DNA of 5,762 bases. Origin: Caulobacteraceae bacterium. GTDB taxonomy: Bacteria > Pseudomonadota > Alphaproteobacteria > Caulobacterales > Caulobacteraceae. This document shows, piece after piece, positions 1 to 5,215 of the stretch (its first letter is position 1; each line of letters opens with the position of its first letter). A program made the translations under genes and the position numbers. Below the pieces are notes generated by a model. It was given only the letters and a program-made list of their open reading frames with translations, was not told where the DNA came from and ran no database searches. Location of the stretch: positions 1 to 5,762 of the forward strand of contig SDZP01000228.1 in the NCBI GenBank assembly GCA_004144935.1. The letters are read 5' to 3'.

Positions 1-47
1 CGATGGTCAAAGGCCTTGAGCCGGATGCGGATGTTCTGACGATCCAT
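1..47 (-). CDS. rpsJ: 30S ribosomal protein S10, N-terminal end (partial, runs off the left edge)
   Basis: Reading leftward from the ATG at 47-45, the minus strand encodes MDRQNIRIRLKAFDH followed by an incomplete Arg codon. This is the highly conserved start of ribosomal protein S10, a component of the 30S head that also serves as the transcription factor NusE. Only about 15 codons are inside the window, too short for routine ORF calling, but the match to alphaproteobacterial S10 is residue for residue as I remember it. A purine-rich AGAAGAG lies at 52-58, just upstream of the start. S10 is normally the first gene of the S10 operon, so rplC, rplD and others should follow beyond the left edge. 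In many bacteria tuf lies directly upstream. Here the upstream gene is instead a DUF2807 gene, separated by a terminator and a promoter. Confidence 0.93.
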   Translation of the reverse strand, partial: MDRQNIRIRLKAFDH

Positions 48-115
48 ATCGCTCTTCTATTCCCCAACAGACGGCGGACCGCCCGCGTGATCTCGAACCA
101 TTTCAAAGACCAACC

Positions 116-139
116 CCGAAGCCCTCGAAAGGGTCTCGG
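116..139 (-). promoter_or_regulatory. UUCG-tetraloop hairpin in the rpsJ leader
   Basis: In the RNA sense (minus strand) CCGAG pairs with UUCGG, with one G-U pair. A single A/C mismatch follows, then CCCU pairs with AGGG around a UUCG loop. That gives nine pairs closed by the very stable UUCG tetraloop. It sits about 70 nt upstream of the rpsJ start, between the U-run and the ribosome binding site. It could be a stabilising leader element or part of a ribosomal-protein binding site. The structure is read by eye and no folding energy was computed. Confidence 0.5.
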
Positions 140-155
140 ATACGCACAAGTCCGC

Positions 156-194
156 AAAAAACGACAGGCTCGCCCGGGTCGCCCCGCGAGAGCC
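156..194 (-). promoter_or_regulatory. attenuator-like hairpin plus U-run in the rpsJ leader
   Basis: In the RNA sense a GC-rich stem spans 194 to 167. Two pairings are possible: GGCUC with GAGCC, or CUCGC with GCGAG. Both enclose a GGG/CCC helix capped by a GCGA (GNRA-type) loop. Five bases later comes a run of six U (161-156). The arrangement resembles an intrinsic terminator, but the gap between stem and U-run is longer than usual. It lies inside the predicted untranslated leader of the S10 operon, so a role in attenuation is plausible but inferred. Confidence 0.4.
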
Positions 195-201
195 TTTCAA
201 G

Positions 202-226
202 CCAGAAACACCGAATGTGTTGCTGG
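202..226 (-). promoter_or_regulatory. hairpin in the rpsJ leader
   Basis: In the RNA sense CCAG pairs with CUGG and, after a C/U mismatch, AACAC pairs with GUGUU around the five-base loop AUUCG. It is the first clear stem-loop after the predicted transcription start and lies eight bases before the attenuator-like stem. Its function is unknown. Confidence 0.4.
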
Positions 227-280
227 TCGTTCCGCGCACCGCGTCTGCCCTAAGGCACAGCCGGTCCAACAGGAGGCGCG

Positions 281-309
281 CTAATACCCGTCGATTCCGG
301 CTGCGTCAA
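281..309 (-). promoter_or_regulatory. predicted sigma-70/sigma-73 promoter for rpsJ (S10 operon)
   Basis: On the minus strand TTGACG (309-304) is separated by exactly 17 bases from TATTAG (286-281). The -35 matches the Caulobacter housekeeping consensus exactly and the -10 matches TATAAT at four of six positions. Transcription would start near 274, giving a leader of about 225 nt before the rpsJ ATG. The promoter lies downstream of the terminator at 413-445, as expected for an operon insulated from the gene before it. Confidence 0.6.
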
Positions 310-412
310 GGCTTGTGGGCCTCTTCGTTGGACGGGATCGGCGGGCGGAACGCGCCGGAGCGCGGTCTATAGACAGATTCCGCGCGGACACCACCGGAAA
401 CGCATCGCGGCC

Positions 413-445
413 AAAGAAAAAGGGGCCGGCGCGGACGCCGACCCC
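413..445 (-). terminator. rho-independent terminator of the DUF2807 gene
   Basis: In the RNA sense, GGGGUCGGCG and CGCCGGCCCC form a ten-pair stem (one G-U) with a four-base UCCG loop. UUUUUCUUU follows directly. It begins 25 bases after the stop codon of the DUF2807 gene. The opposite strand has A residues before the stem and no U-run after it, so it should act only leftward. It insulates the S10-operon promoter from upstream transcription. Confidence 0.9.
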
Positions 446-470
446 TGCGAAGTCGCCTTTCCGACGGCGG

Positions 471-1337
471 CTAATCGCGCTTCATGTCGAAGGGGCCGAC
501 GTGGATCGCCCCAGAGCCGATGGTGGTCTTGTCGACCGAACCGGCCTTGGTCACCCACAGGTCGCCGGAGCCCAAGAAGCTGGCGTCCACCTTTGTGGCC
601 TCGCCGGCGAAGCGGATGTCGCCGGAGCCGGCCACCGCCACCTCGAGGCTGGGTGCCCGGCCGCCGAAGATGCGCACATCCCCCGAACCGGCGATGGAGA
701 CGTCCAGGTCGCCGTTCAGCGAGGTCATGATGACGTTGCCGGACCCGGCGATGGAGATGTCGGCCTTGCCCGTGACGGCCTTCAGGCGGGTGTCGCCCGA
801 TCCGGCGACGCTGAGGTCCAGCCCGCCGACGTTGCCGGCCAGGACGTCGCCCGAGCCGGCCTGGCTGATGTCCAGCTCGCCGGTGACGTTGCCGATGGTC
901 CAGTCGCCGCAGCCGGCGTTGGAGAACTCCACCGAGTTGGCGCGGCCGATGTAGCCCCAGACCGCGCCGGAGGCGCCGACCTCGACATCGCGCGGGGTAT
1001 AGATGACCACCTCCGGCATGTCCTTCCACTGGACGGTGCCCAGGTCGCGGATGTCGGCCGAGGCGGTGTCGTGCGTGCCGCGGCAGTTGCGGATCCGGTT
1101 CCACTTCAGGCCGCCGTCGACGATCGTGCGGACGCCCTTCTTCTCGACCTTCAGGTTCAGGCGGCTGTCGTGGCTCTTGATGACCACCTGCACGTCGCTG
1201 CGGTCCTGCGGGATGACCGTGACGCGGGCGACGGCGTCCTTGATGACGACCCGCGGCTCGCGCTCCCTGGCGGCGGCGGCGCCCGCGGTGGCGGCGATGG
1301 TGGCGGCGGCGAGGCCGGCGATGGCGATCAGGCGCAT
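471..1337 (-). CDS. secreted DUF2807 (GIN-domain) beta-solenoid protein
   Basis: This is a 288-residue protein with a clear signal peptide (residues 1-23, charged start then an Ala-rich core ending AGAAAA before RERE), so it is probably periplasmic or outer-surface. The mature part resembles the DUF2807/GIN domain, described as a putative auto-transporter adhesin head, whose biochemical role is unknown. The hallmark is a run of turns AGCGD (141), AGSGD (160, 178), AGSGN (197), AGSGD (216, 236), LGSGD (255) and IGSGA (273). They repeat about every 19 residues, as expected for coils of a beta-helix. Two cysteines, C85 and C143, could pair. The start is supported by AAGGGA about eight bases upstream, and the gene ends at a strong terminator. 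It lies about 105 bases downstream of the cupin gene, so it may have its own promoter. A surface or envelope structural role is inference. Confidence 0.85.
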   Translation of the reverse strand: MRLIAIAGLAAATIAATAGAAAAREREPRVVIKDAVARVTVIPQDRSDVQVVIKSHDSRLNLKVEKKGVRTIVDGGLKWNRIRNCRGTHDTASADIRDLGTVQWKDMPEVVIYTPRDVEVGASGAVWGYIGRANSVEFSNAGCGDWTIGNVTGELDISQAGSGDVLAGNVGGLDLSVAGSGDTRLKAVTGKADISIAGSGNVIMTSLNGDLDVSIAGSGDVRIFGGRAPSLEVAVAGSGDIRFAGEATKVDASFLGSGDLWVTKAGSVDKTTIGSGAIHVGPFDMKRD

Positions 1338-1416
1338 GTCTGTGTCCCTTCAGAATGATGAGGGAACGCTAGGACCACACCCGCGGCAAGGCAGCTTAAT
1401 TCGAGGTCATGACCGA

Positions 1417-1439
1417 TGTTTCATGTCAGTCCTGAAACA
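1417..1439. promoter_or_regulatory. dyad TGTTTCA-N9-TGAAACA between the cupin and DUF2807 genes
   Basis: Perfect seven-base inverted arms (1417-1423 and 1433-1439) flank a nine-base centre in the 105-base gap. The dyad starts a few bases after the cupin stop codon and lies about 80 bases upstream of the DUF2807 start. It could be an operator for a dimeric repressor or activator of the DUF2807 gene, or a weak transcript-end hairpin. No U-run follows, which argues against an intrinsic terminator. A second short palindrome, GGTCATGACC, sits beside it at 1405-1414. Confidence 0.35.
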
Positions 1440-1442
1440 GGC

Positions 1443-2309
1443 TCAGGCGGCCTTCTTCGCCTGCTCCGCCAGTTCGAAGCTGCGCTCGTAGTCCTTGATC
1501 AGGTTGGGCGCCAGGTTGGCCTTCTTCATGGCCAGCGACGCCGCCCACAGGGCCGCGCGGGCGGCGGCCGGGGTCTTCTCCATCGCCGCCGGCGTCATGC
1601 CGTAGCGGCGCAGCACGCCGTTGGCGTAGTGAGCGCCGCGCATCAGCCGGGTCTCCCAGGTTTGGAAGTCCAGCGACAGGGAAACGTTGAACACCCCCTG
1701 GTTCTCGACGCGGTGCGGCGCGTACAGCGGCCAGGTCAGCGCCTGGCCCGGCTGCAGCTCGACGACCTCGGCGTCCTCGTCGAAGGCCATCCGGTAGGGC
1801 AACTCCTCGGCCTGCACCCGCATGATCACCTTCTCGACCGAGGTCTGCGGCTGGTGCGCCTCGTCGGTGGGATAGACCCACAGCTTCTTCACCCCGCGCA
1901 GGTGGAACAGCACCACCCCGGCGGCGTCGAAGTGATAGGGCACCTTGGTCTGCGGCGAGGACATGATCAGCTGGCCGGTGACCTTGATCGGCTTCACGCC
2001 CAGGTCGGCGGCGATGGCGTCGAAATTCGGCTGGATGTGGGCCCACAGCTCCGGATAGGCCTCATGCGCATCGCGCAGGTTGACCCACACCTGGCCGGCC
2101 TTGATCGCCGCCAGCAGTGTCGCCCCGTCCGCCCTGCCCCGCTCGCCGGTGGCCAGGCTGACCTGGCCTTCGGCGTCATAGGAGTAGGCGTTGATGTCGA
2201 GCAGCTCGGCCGGGTAGCGGTCGAGGATCATCGCCAGCTTCTCGTCGGAGGCGATGTCGGTCTCATGGACCCTGTGATCGTAGATCTTCGGTTGCGACAG
2301 CCAGCTCAT
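1443..2309 (-). CDS. cupin-8 / JmjC-like putative Fe(II)-dependent oxygenase
   Basis: This 288-residue cytosolic protein lacks a signal peptide. Residues about 110-205 look like a double-stranded beta-helix of the cupin_8/JmjC-like class. HFD (H126, D128) supplies the typical HxD metal pair and APHRVEN supplies the distal histidine H199; the stretch VVLFHLRGVKKLWVYP in between is characteristic of the family. Such proteins are usually 2-oxoglutarate and Fe(II) dependent hydroxylases of proteins or small molecules, though some are annotated as regulators; the substrate here is unknown. The C-terminal 60 residues are helical and Lys-rich (MKKANLAPNL, ending EQAKKAA). The gene begins 12 bases after the acyltransferase stop codon with only a weak GGATGAG-like ribosome site, indicating co-transcription. 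The pairing suggests a shared pathway, possibly surface polysaccharide or amino-acid modification, which is inference. Confidence 0.8.
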   Translation of the reverse strand: MSWLSQPKIYDHRVHETDIASDEKLAMILDRYPAELLDINAYSYDAEGQVSLATGERGRADGATLLAAIKAGQVWVNLRDAHEAYPELWAHIQPNFDAIAADLGVKPIKVTGQLIMSSPQTKVPYHFDAAGVVLFHLRGVKKLWVYPTDEAHQPQTSVEKVIMRVQAEELPYRMAFDEDAEVVELQPGQALTWPLYAPHRVENQGVFNVSLSLDFQTWETRLMRGAHYANGVLRRYGMTPAAMEKTPAAARAALWAASLAMKKANLAPNLIKDYERSFELAEQAKKAA

Positions 2310-2321
2310 GGTCTCATCCAG

Positions 2322-3482
2322 TCAGAGGCAAAGGGCGGAGGCGGCCAGCAGCAGGCTGGCGGCCGGTTGTCCGCGGCCACGGCCGGCCATGGCCGAGGCG
2401 GCGGCGCTGAGCGCCCGCACCCGGCCAAGAGTCGTGGTCTCGCAGGCGTCGATGATCGCCCAGCGGCGGCGTACGCTCTGCGCCAGGCCGCCGGGCGCGA
2501 GACCCGTCAGGGTGTCCAGCGCCGTCGGCCCCGCGGCCTGCCCGACGCCTTCCCAGACCTGGCGGTCCAGGTCGCAGAAGTACTTCTTGTACGCCTCGCC
2601 CTCGAAGCCGAAGTCGTAGAGGCCGCCGCCCTGCCCTTCGGCGGCGTGGGCCTTCATCGTCTCCATGCTCAGCAGCATGCCCGGCGAATAGCGGGCCGCG
2701 TCGGCCTCGTAGGCCGGCAGCCAGAAGTGATAGTGGCCGGCGCCCCTGAGGCCGAGCTCATAGGCCATCGGCTGGTCCCCGGCGTACATCACCGCCAGCC
2801 TGGCCCCGAAGTCGGCGCCGTCGTGGGTCAGCAGGCCGCGCAGCATGTCGACCGTCCAGCCGCAAGCGAAGATGTCGTGGCGGCGGGTGCGCTGGTACTG
2901 CGCCTGCTTCAGCTCGATCAGCCGGTCGAAGTGGCTGAGGTCACCGGTGGCGGTCTCGATGCGGATCGGTCCCAGGTCGCGCTCGAACGAGCGACGGGCC
3001 CGCTCCTTGTCCTTGAAGAACTTGCCGAACGCGCCCTTGCGATCGGCGTAGTAGGCGTTCCAGCCCCGGGTGACGTCGGCCAGCAGGGTGCGCGACCGCG
3101 TCCGGCCTTCGCCCTCGCTGGCGGGACCGGTCCAGCCGGTGGCGGTGAACGAGCGGGCGCCGACCAGTTCGGCCGCCTCGTCGATCGAGAAATCCAGGTC
3201 CGGGCCAGTGATGACGGCGTGGTAGTCGTTCAGCGGCGCGCCCAGCGGCTGGGCCGCCCCGCCGCGCCGCTGGTGCGGCAGGAAGCCGACCACTGTCCCG
3301 TTCCGGTGCAGCACCGCCAGCCGCGCGCCCGGCGCCGCCCGGCCGGCCACGGCCGTGAAATCGGGATGGAAGAAGGGGGACTCATAGGCCGGGCTGGCCG
3401 CCGTCCAGCCGAGCCACAGGGCGCGCTCGGCCGGCGTCAACGCCTCCGTCCCGATGATCTCGACGCTCAATTGGCGACCCAA
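2322..3482 (-). CDS. BioF2/CelD-type GNAT acyltransferase (HfsK-like family)
   Basis: This 386-residue protein resembles the BioF2-like (Acetyltransf_6, CelD/BcsL) branch of GNAT acyltransferases, common in exopolysaccharide clusters. Evidence includes the N-terminal FFHPDFTAV motif (37-45) and a second GNAT-like half around 185-305. That half contains YHFWLPAYEADAARYSPGML, the CoA-loop-like SPGMLL and the closing LYDFGFEGEAYKKYF. The family includes Caulobacter HfsK, which modifies the holdfast adhesin. I recall HfsK paralogues in that genus but cannot tell which this is. The start is a TTG at 3482-3480, chosen because AAAGGG lies seven bases upstream and no ATG or GTG lies nearby; a second in-frame TTG at 3470 has no such site. 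The protein ends in a hydrophobic stretch (SLLLAASALCL). It heads a two-gene unit with the cupin gene and lies 81 bases behind yciB. The acylated substrate is unknown. Confidence 0.8.
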   Translation of the reverse strand: MGRQLSVEIIGTEALTPAERALWLGWTAASPAYESPFFHPDFTAVAGRAAPGARLAVLHRNGTVVGFLPHQRRGGAAQPLGAPLNDYHAVITGPDLDFSIDEAAELVGARSFTATGWTGPASEGEGRTRSRTLLADVTRGWNAYYADRKGAFGKFFKDKERARRSFERDLGPIRIETATGDLSHFDRLIELKQAQYQRTRRHDIFACGWTVDMLRGLLTHDGADFGARLAVMYAGDQPMAYELGLRGAGHYHFWLPAYEADAARYSPGMLLSMETMKAHAAEGQGGGLYDFGFEGEAYKKYFCDLDRQVWEGVGQAAGPTALDTLTGLAPGGLAQSVRRRWAIIDACETTTLGRVRALSAAASAMAGRGRGQPAASLLLAASALCL

Positions 3483-3494
3483 AACGAAACCCTT

Positions 3495-3511
3495 TCAGTC
3501 GATCTGACTGA
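3495..3511. promoter_or_regulatory. dyad TCAGTC-N5-GACTGA upstream of the acyltransferase gene
   Basis: Perfect six-base inverted arms with a five-base centre lie immediately upstream of the AAAGGG ribosome binding site of the acyltransferase gene, in the 81-base gap after yciB. It may be an operator or a hairpin in the 5' leader that affects access to the ribosome site. No matching -35/-10 pair could be placed confidently around it. Confidence 0.3.
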
Positions 3512-3563
3512 TTTCCCGCAAGGGGTGTGCCAGCCGATCTACCGGAGGGTGACGAAGAGCCCG

Positions 3564-4154
3564 TTAAGCCGGCGCCGATTCCGCGAGAGAATCTGCAGCC
3601 AGGGCCGCTCGCACCCGGCGGCCGACCAGGATGCGCATGGTGGCGTACTGGATCACGAACAGGATCAGCTTGCTGGCCAGGGGCACGGTGGTCATCACCA
3701 GGGCCCAGGTGCGGGGGTCGGTCACCAAGGCGATCACCAGATTGAGCGCCGCGGTGGCGAACATCATCCCGGCCCAGATATAGCCAAAGGTCAGGCCGAG
3801 CCCCGGCGCGTTGTTGGTGACGATGGGAGGAAGGTAGCGGTTCATCCAGCCCTTCTTCAGCATCACCACCCCGACGGCGGTCAGCACGAGGGTCGGCTTG
3901 ACCATCACGAAGCGCGGATCGTGGGTCAGCAGGGTGGCGCCGCCCATGACGACGACCAGCCCCAGGCTCAGCCACTGCATGGTGTCCACTGGCCGACGCC
4001 GCGCCCAGCACAGGGCGACCTGGCCCGCGCCGATGGCGATGGCCGCCGCCGTGGCGATGACGACATCATGGGTGACGCTGATCAGCACCATGAAGAAGAC
4101 AGTCGAGAGCAGGTCTTCCAGCAGGAACAGACCGGCGGTGAGGGCGTAGCGCAT
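3564..4154 (-). CDS. yciB: YciB/IspZ-family inner-membrane protein (septation protein A)
   Basis: This is a 196-residue polytopic membrane protein with hydrophobic segments near residues 5-26, 31-50, 58-77, 85-100, 121-145 and 150-176. THDPRFVMVKPTLV (77-90) corresponds to the conserved DPxFxxxKPT signature of the YciB/IspZ family. The later ALNLVIALVTDPRTWA stretch matches the second conserved block. Family members are linked to cell-envelope synthesis and septation in enterobacteria; the molecular activity is not established. The length is close to the usual 180-200. The ATG at 4154 is preceded by CGGAG with a five-base gap, so I reject an in-frame extension to a TTG at 4280, which would add 42 hydrophilic residues before the first membrane segment. 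The gene is divergent from the LytTR regulator across 147 bases, and the acyltransferase gene follows after 81 bases in the same direction. Confidence 0.85.
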   Translation of the reverse strand: MRYALTAGLFLLEDLLSTVFFMVLISVTHDVVIATAAAIAIGAGQVALCWARRRPVDTMQWLSLGLVVVMGGATLLTHDPRFVMVKPTLVLTAVGVVMLKKGWMNRYLPPIVTNNAPGLGLTFGYIWAGMMFATAALNLVIALVTDPRTWALVMTTVPLASKLILFVIQYATMRILVGRRVRAALAADSLAESAPA

Positions 4155-4265
4155 GGGAACTCCGTTGGCGGCTCGATGATCGACGTCTGGCCGCTCCCCC
4201 ACCCGCTCCGCCAGCGCTCCTGCGCCAATCGCCGCCTCCCATTCGCCAACCAACCCGCCGGCCCG

Positions 4266-4293
4266 TTCACGAAGCGCCAAATGACGCTATGAC
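4266..4293 (+). promoter_or_regulatory. predicted sigma-73 promoter for the LytTR gene, giving a leaderless transcript
   Basis: TTCACG at 4266-4271 is followed 14 bases later by GCTATGAC at 4286-4293. The Caulobacter housekeeping consensus is TTGACGS, 10-14 bases, GCTANAWC, so each element differs at one or two positions and the spacing fits. Transcription would start at about 4299-4302, on or just before the ATG at 4302. Leaderless mRNAs are common in Caulobacter, and this would explain the weak Shine-Dalgarno sequence (only GGA nearby). Confidence 0.45.
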
Positions 4294-4301
4294 TGGACGC
4301 C

Positions 4302-4619
4302 ATGAGCGACGCCTTCTTACCAGACGCCCCCCTCCGGGAGGCATTGGCCAGCCCGGCCGCCTGGGCCCGACGCCTGGCCTACGCCACGGCGGCCGGGGTG
4401 TTCCTCGGCGCGGTCGGGGCGTTCGGGACCTTCGTCGCCGCGCCGCTGGCCAACCGCGTCGCCGACTGGGTGGTTATGTTCTGGGTCGGGACGCTGCTCT
4501 ACCCTGTGGTGACCGCCCTGGCCGTCATCCAAGGCCACCGCTGGGGAATCTCCGCCTGGTTCAGCGTGCCTTTCGCCGTCTCGCTCGCCAGCCTCCCAAT
4601 GACCCTGGCCTCGATCTGA
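4302..4619 (+). CDS. membrane half of the interrupted LytTR regulator, as it would be translated
   Basis: If the TGA at 4617 terminates normally, the product is a 105-residue protein with a hydrophilic N terminus (residues 1-24) and three hydrophobic segments, lacking the fourth segment and the whole DNA-binding domain. It would not be expected to regulate transcription on its own, although a small membrane protein acting on a partner cannot be excluded. It belongs to the interrupted gene described for 4302-5084 and is not an independent family that I recognise. Confidence 0.5.
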   Translation: MSDAFLPDAPLREALASPAAWARRLAYATAAGVFLGAVGAFGTFVAAPLANRVADWVVMFWVGTLLYPVVTALAVIQGHRWGISAWFSVPFAVSLASLPMTLASI

Positions 4620-4643
4620 GCGACCAGCGTCTTCATCAATCCG

Positions 4644-5084
4644 ATGGACGGCCGCGACTTCCTGCGCACCTACTTTCAGGTTCTGCTGGTCGCCCTGCCG
4701 ACAGTCGGCGCCTACGTCGCCTGGCGTTCACGCATCGAGCCAGGGCCGGTCGCCAGGCCCGTCGAGCCCGCGCCGGCTTCCCGCTTCTTCACCCGTCTGC
4801 CGGCGCGGCTCGGAACCGACCTCCTCTGTCTGCAGATGGAGGACCACTACGTGCGCGCCCACACGGCCGTCGGCTCCGACCTGATTCTCATGCGAATGCG
4901 GGACGCCGTCGCCGAACTGGACGCCCTCCCCGGCTTGCAGGTCCACCGCAGCTGGTGGGTGGCGGCAGGCGCGGTCGCCGGCCATCGCAAGGACGACCGC
5001 CGGCTGACCCTTGTTCTGACCAACGGCCTTGAGGTGCCGGTGGCCCGCTCCGCAGCGTCGGCCGTACGCCAGACCTGGCTCTGA
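4644..5084 (+). CDS. LytTR DNA-binding half of the interrupted regulator (possible separate translation)
   Basis: An ATG at 4644 opens 146 codons covering the fourth membrane segment (residues 8-27) and the full LytTR domain (about 48-146). The bases before this ATG contain no Shine-Dalgarno match, so independent initiation would be weak and might depend on termination and restart 24 bases after the upstream TGA. If it is made, it would still be anchored by one membrane helix. An annotation pipeline would probably call this as a LytTR family protein, but I consider it the 3' part of the gene starting at 4302. Confidence 0.45.
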   Translation: MDGRDFLRTYFQVLLVALPTVGAYVAWRSRIEPGPVARPVEPAPASRFFTRLPARLGTDLLCLQMEDHYVRAHTAVGSDLILMRMRDAVAELDALPGLQVHRSWWVAAGAVAGHRKDDRRLTLVLTNGLEVPVARSAASAVRQTWL

Positions 5085-5215
5085 CCCCGTCCTTTTGAGC
5101 GGAATCTTGGGCAGGGCCGTCCTGTCCGCGGCATCGTGACTGATCACATTGTTGGCTTAGGTGCGCACAAAGACCGTGCAGAGCCTGGGCAAGGCGACCA
5201 CGACGGAGGATCCGC
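5085..5215. other. convergent intergenic gap between the LytTR and CAP genes
   Basis: I see no gene here. Short dyads are present: CAGG-gccgt-CCTG near 5111-5123 and the eight-base palindrome GTGCGCAC at 5161-5168. None is followed by a T-run on either strand, so no intrinsic terminator can be assigned to either convergent gene. Confidence 0.4.

Larger units (their letters stand above)
4302..5084 (+). pseudogene. membrane-anchored LytTR transcriptional regulator interrupted by an in-frame TGA
   Basis: One continuous frame of 261 codons, including its final TGA, encodes a four-helix membrane anchor followed by a LytTR DNA-binding domain, but codon 106 (4617-4619) is TGA. Before it lie three membrane segments (about 25-45, 54-76, 82-105). 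After it come ATSVFINP, a fourth segment (FQVLLVALPTVGAYVAW), a Pro-rich linker, and the LytTR domain from about residue 162. The LytTR domain contains LQMEDHYVRAHT, MRMRDAVAEL, GLQVHRSWWVA, and the ending NGLEVPVARS...QTWL. This architecture is familiar from alphaproteobacterial LytTR proteins, which bind DNA repeats through the C-terminal domain. No frameshift is needed. A single change at the stop, for example from TGG or CGA, would restore the gene. The alternatives are a recent nonsense mutation, a sequencing error, or readthrough. Both halves keep good codon use, so any loss is recent. Confidence 0.8.

Noticed and set aside
57..269. A 70-codon minus-strand frame in the rpsJ leader (possible leader peptide)
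   Set aside because: It starts at TTG with no convincing ribosome site, has no recognisable motif, and runs through the hairpins that better explain the region.
365..374. Palindrome GTCTATAGAC as a second rpsJ promoter -10
   Set aside because: No acceptable -35 lies at a suitable distance on either strand. The ten-base palindrome could be an operator but nothing else supports it.
315..1358. A 347-codon plus-strand frame over the DUF2807 gene
   Set aside because: It is low complexity, antisense to a gene with a signal peptide and repeat motifs, and spans that gene's terminator.
2380..2398. GGCCACGGCCGGCCATGGCC palindromic stretch in the acyltransferase 3' end
   Set aside because: It is inside coding sequence and is easily produced by GC-rich Ala/Gly/Arg codons.
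4155..4280. N-terminal extension of YciB to a TTG
   Set aside because: The extension is hydrophilic, precedes the first membrane helix of a family that starts right at it, and the ATG at 4154 has an excellent GGAG site.
1416..4292. A 958-codon open frame on the plus strand
   Set aside because: It runs antisense through the cupin, acyltransferase and yciB genes and their gaps. Its composition is His/Arg/Gly/Pro-rich, as expected from reading GC-rich genes on the wrong strand, and it shows no recognisable domain. The minus-strand genes have clear motifs and ribosome sites.
4617..4650. Selenocysteine recoding at the internal TGA
   Set aside because: No stable hairpin of SECIS type is visible just downstream, and LytTR proteins are not known as selenoproteins.
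4728..5147. Minus-strand 139-codon frame over the LytTR domain
   Set aside because: It is antisense to a clear LytTR domain and has no recognisable motif or ribosome site.
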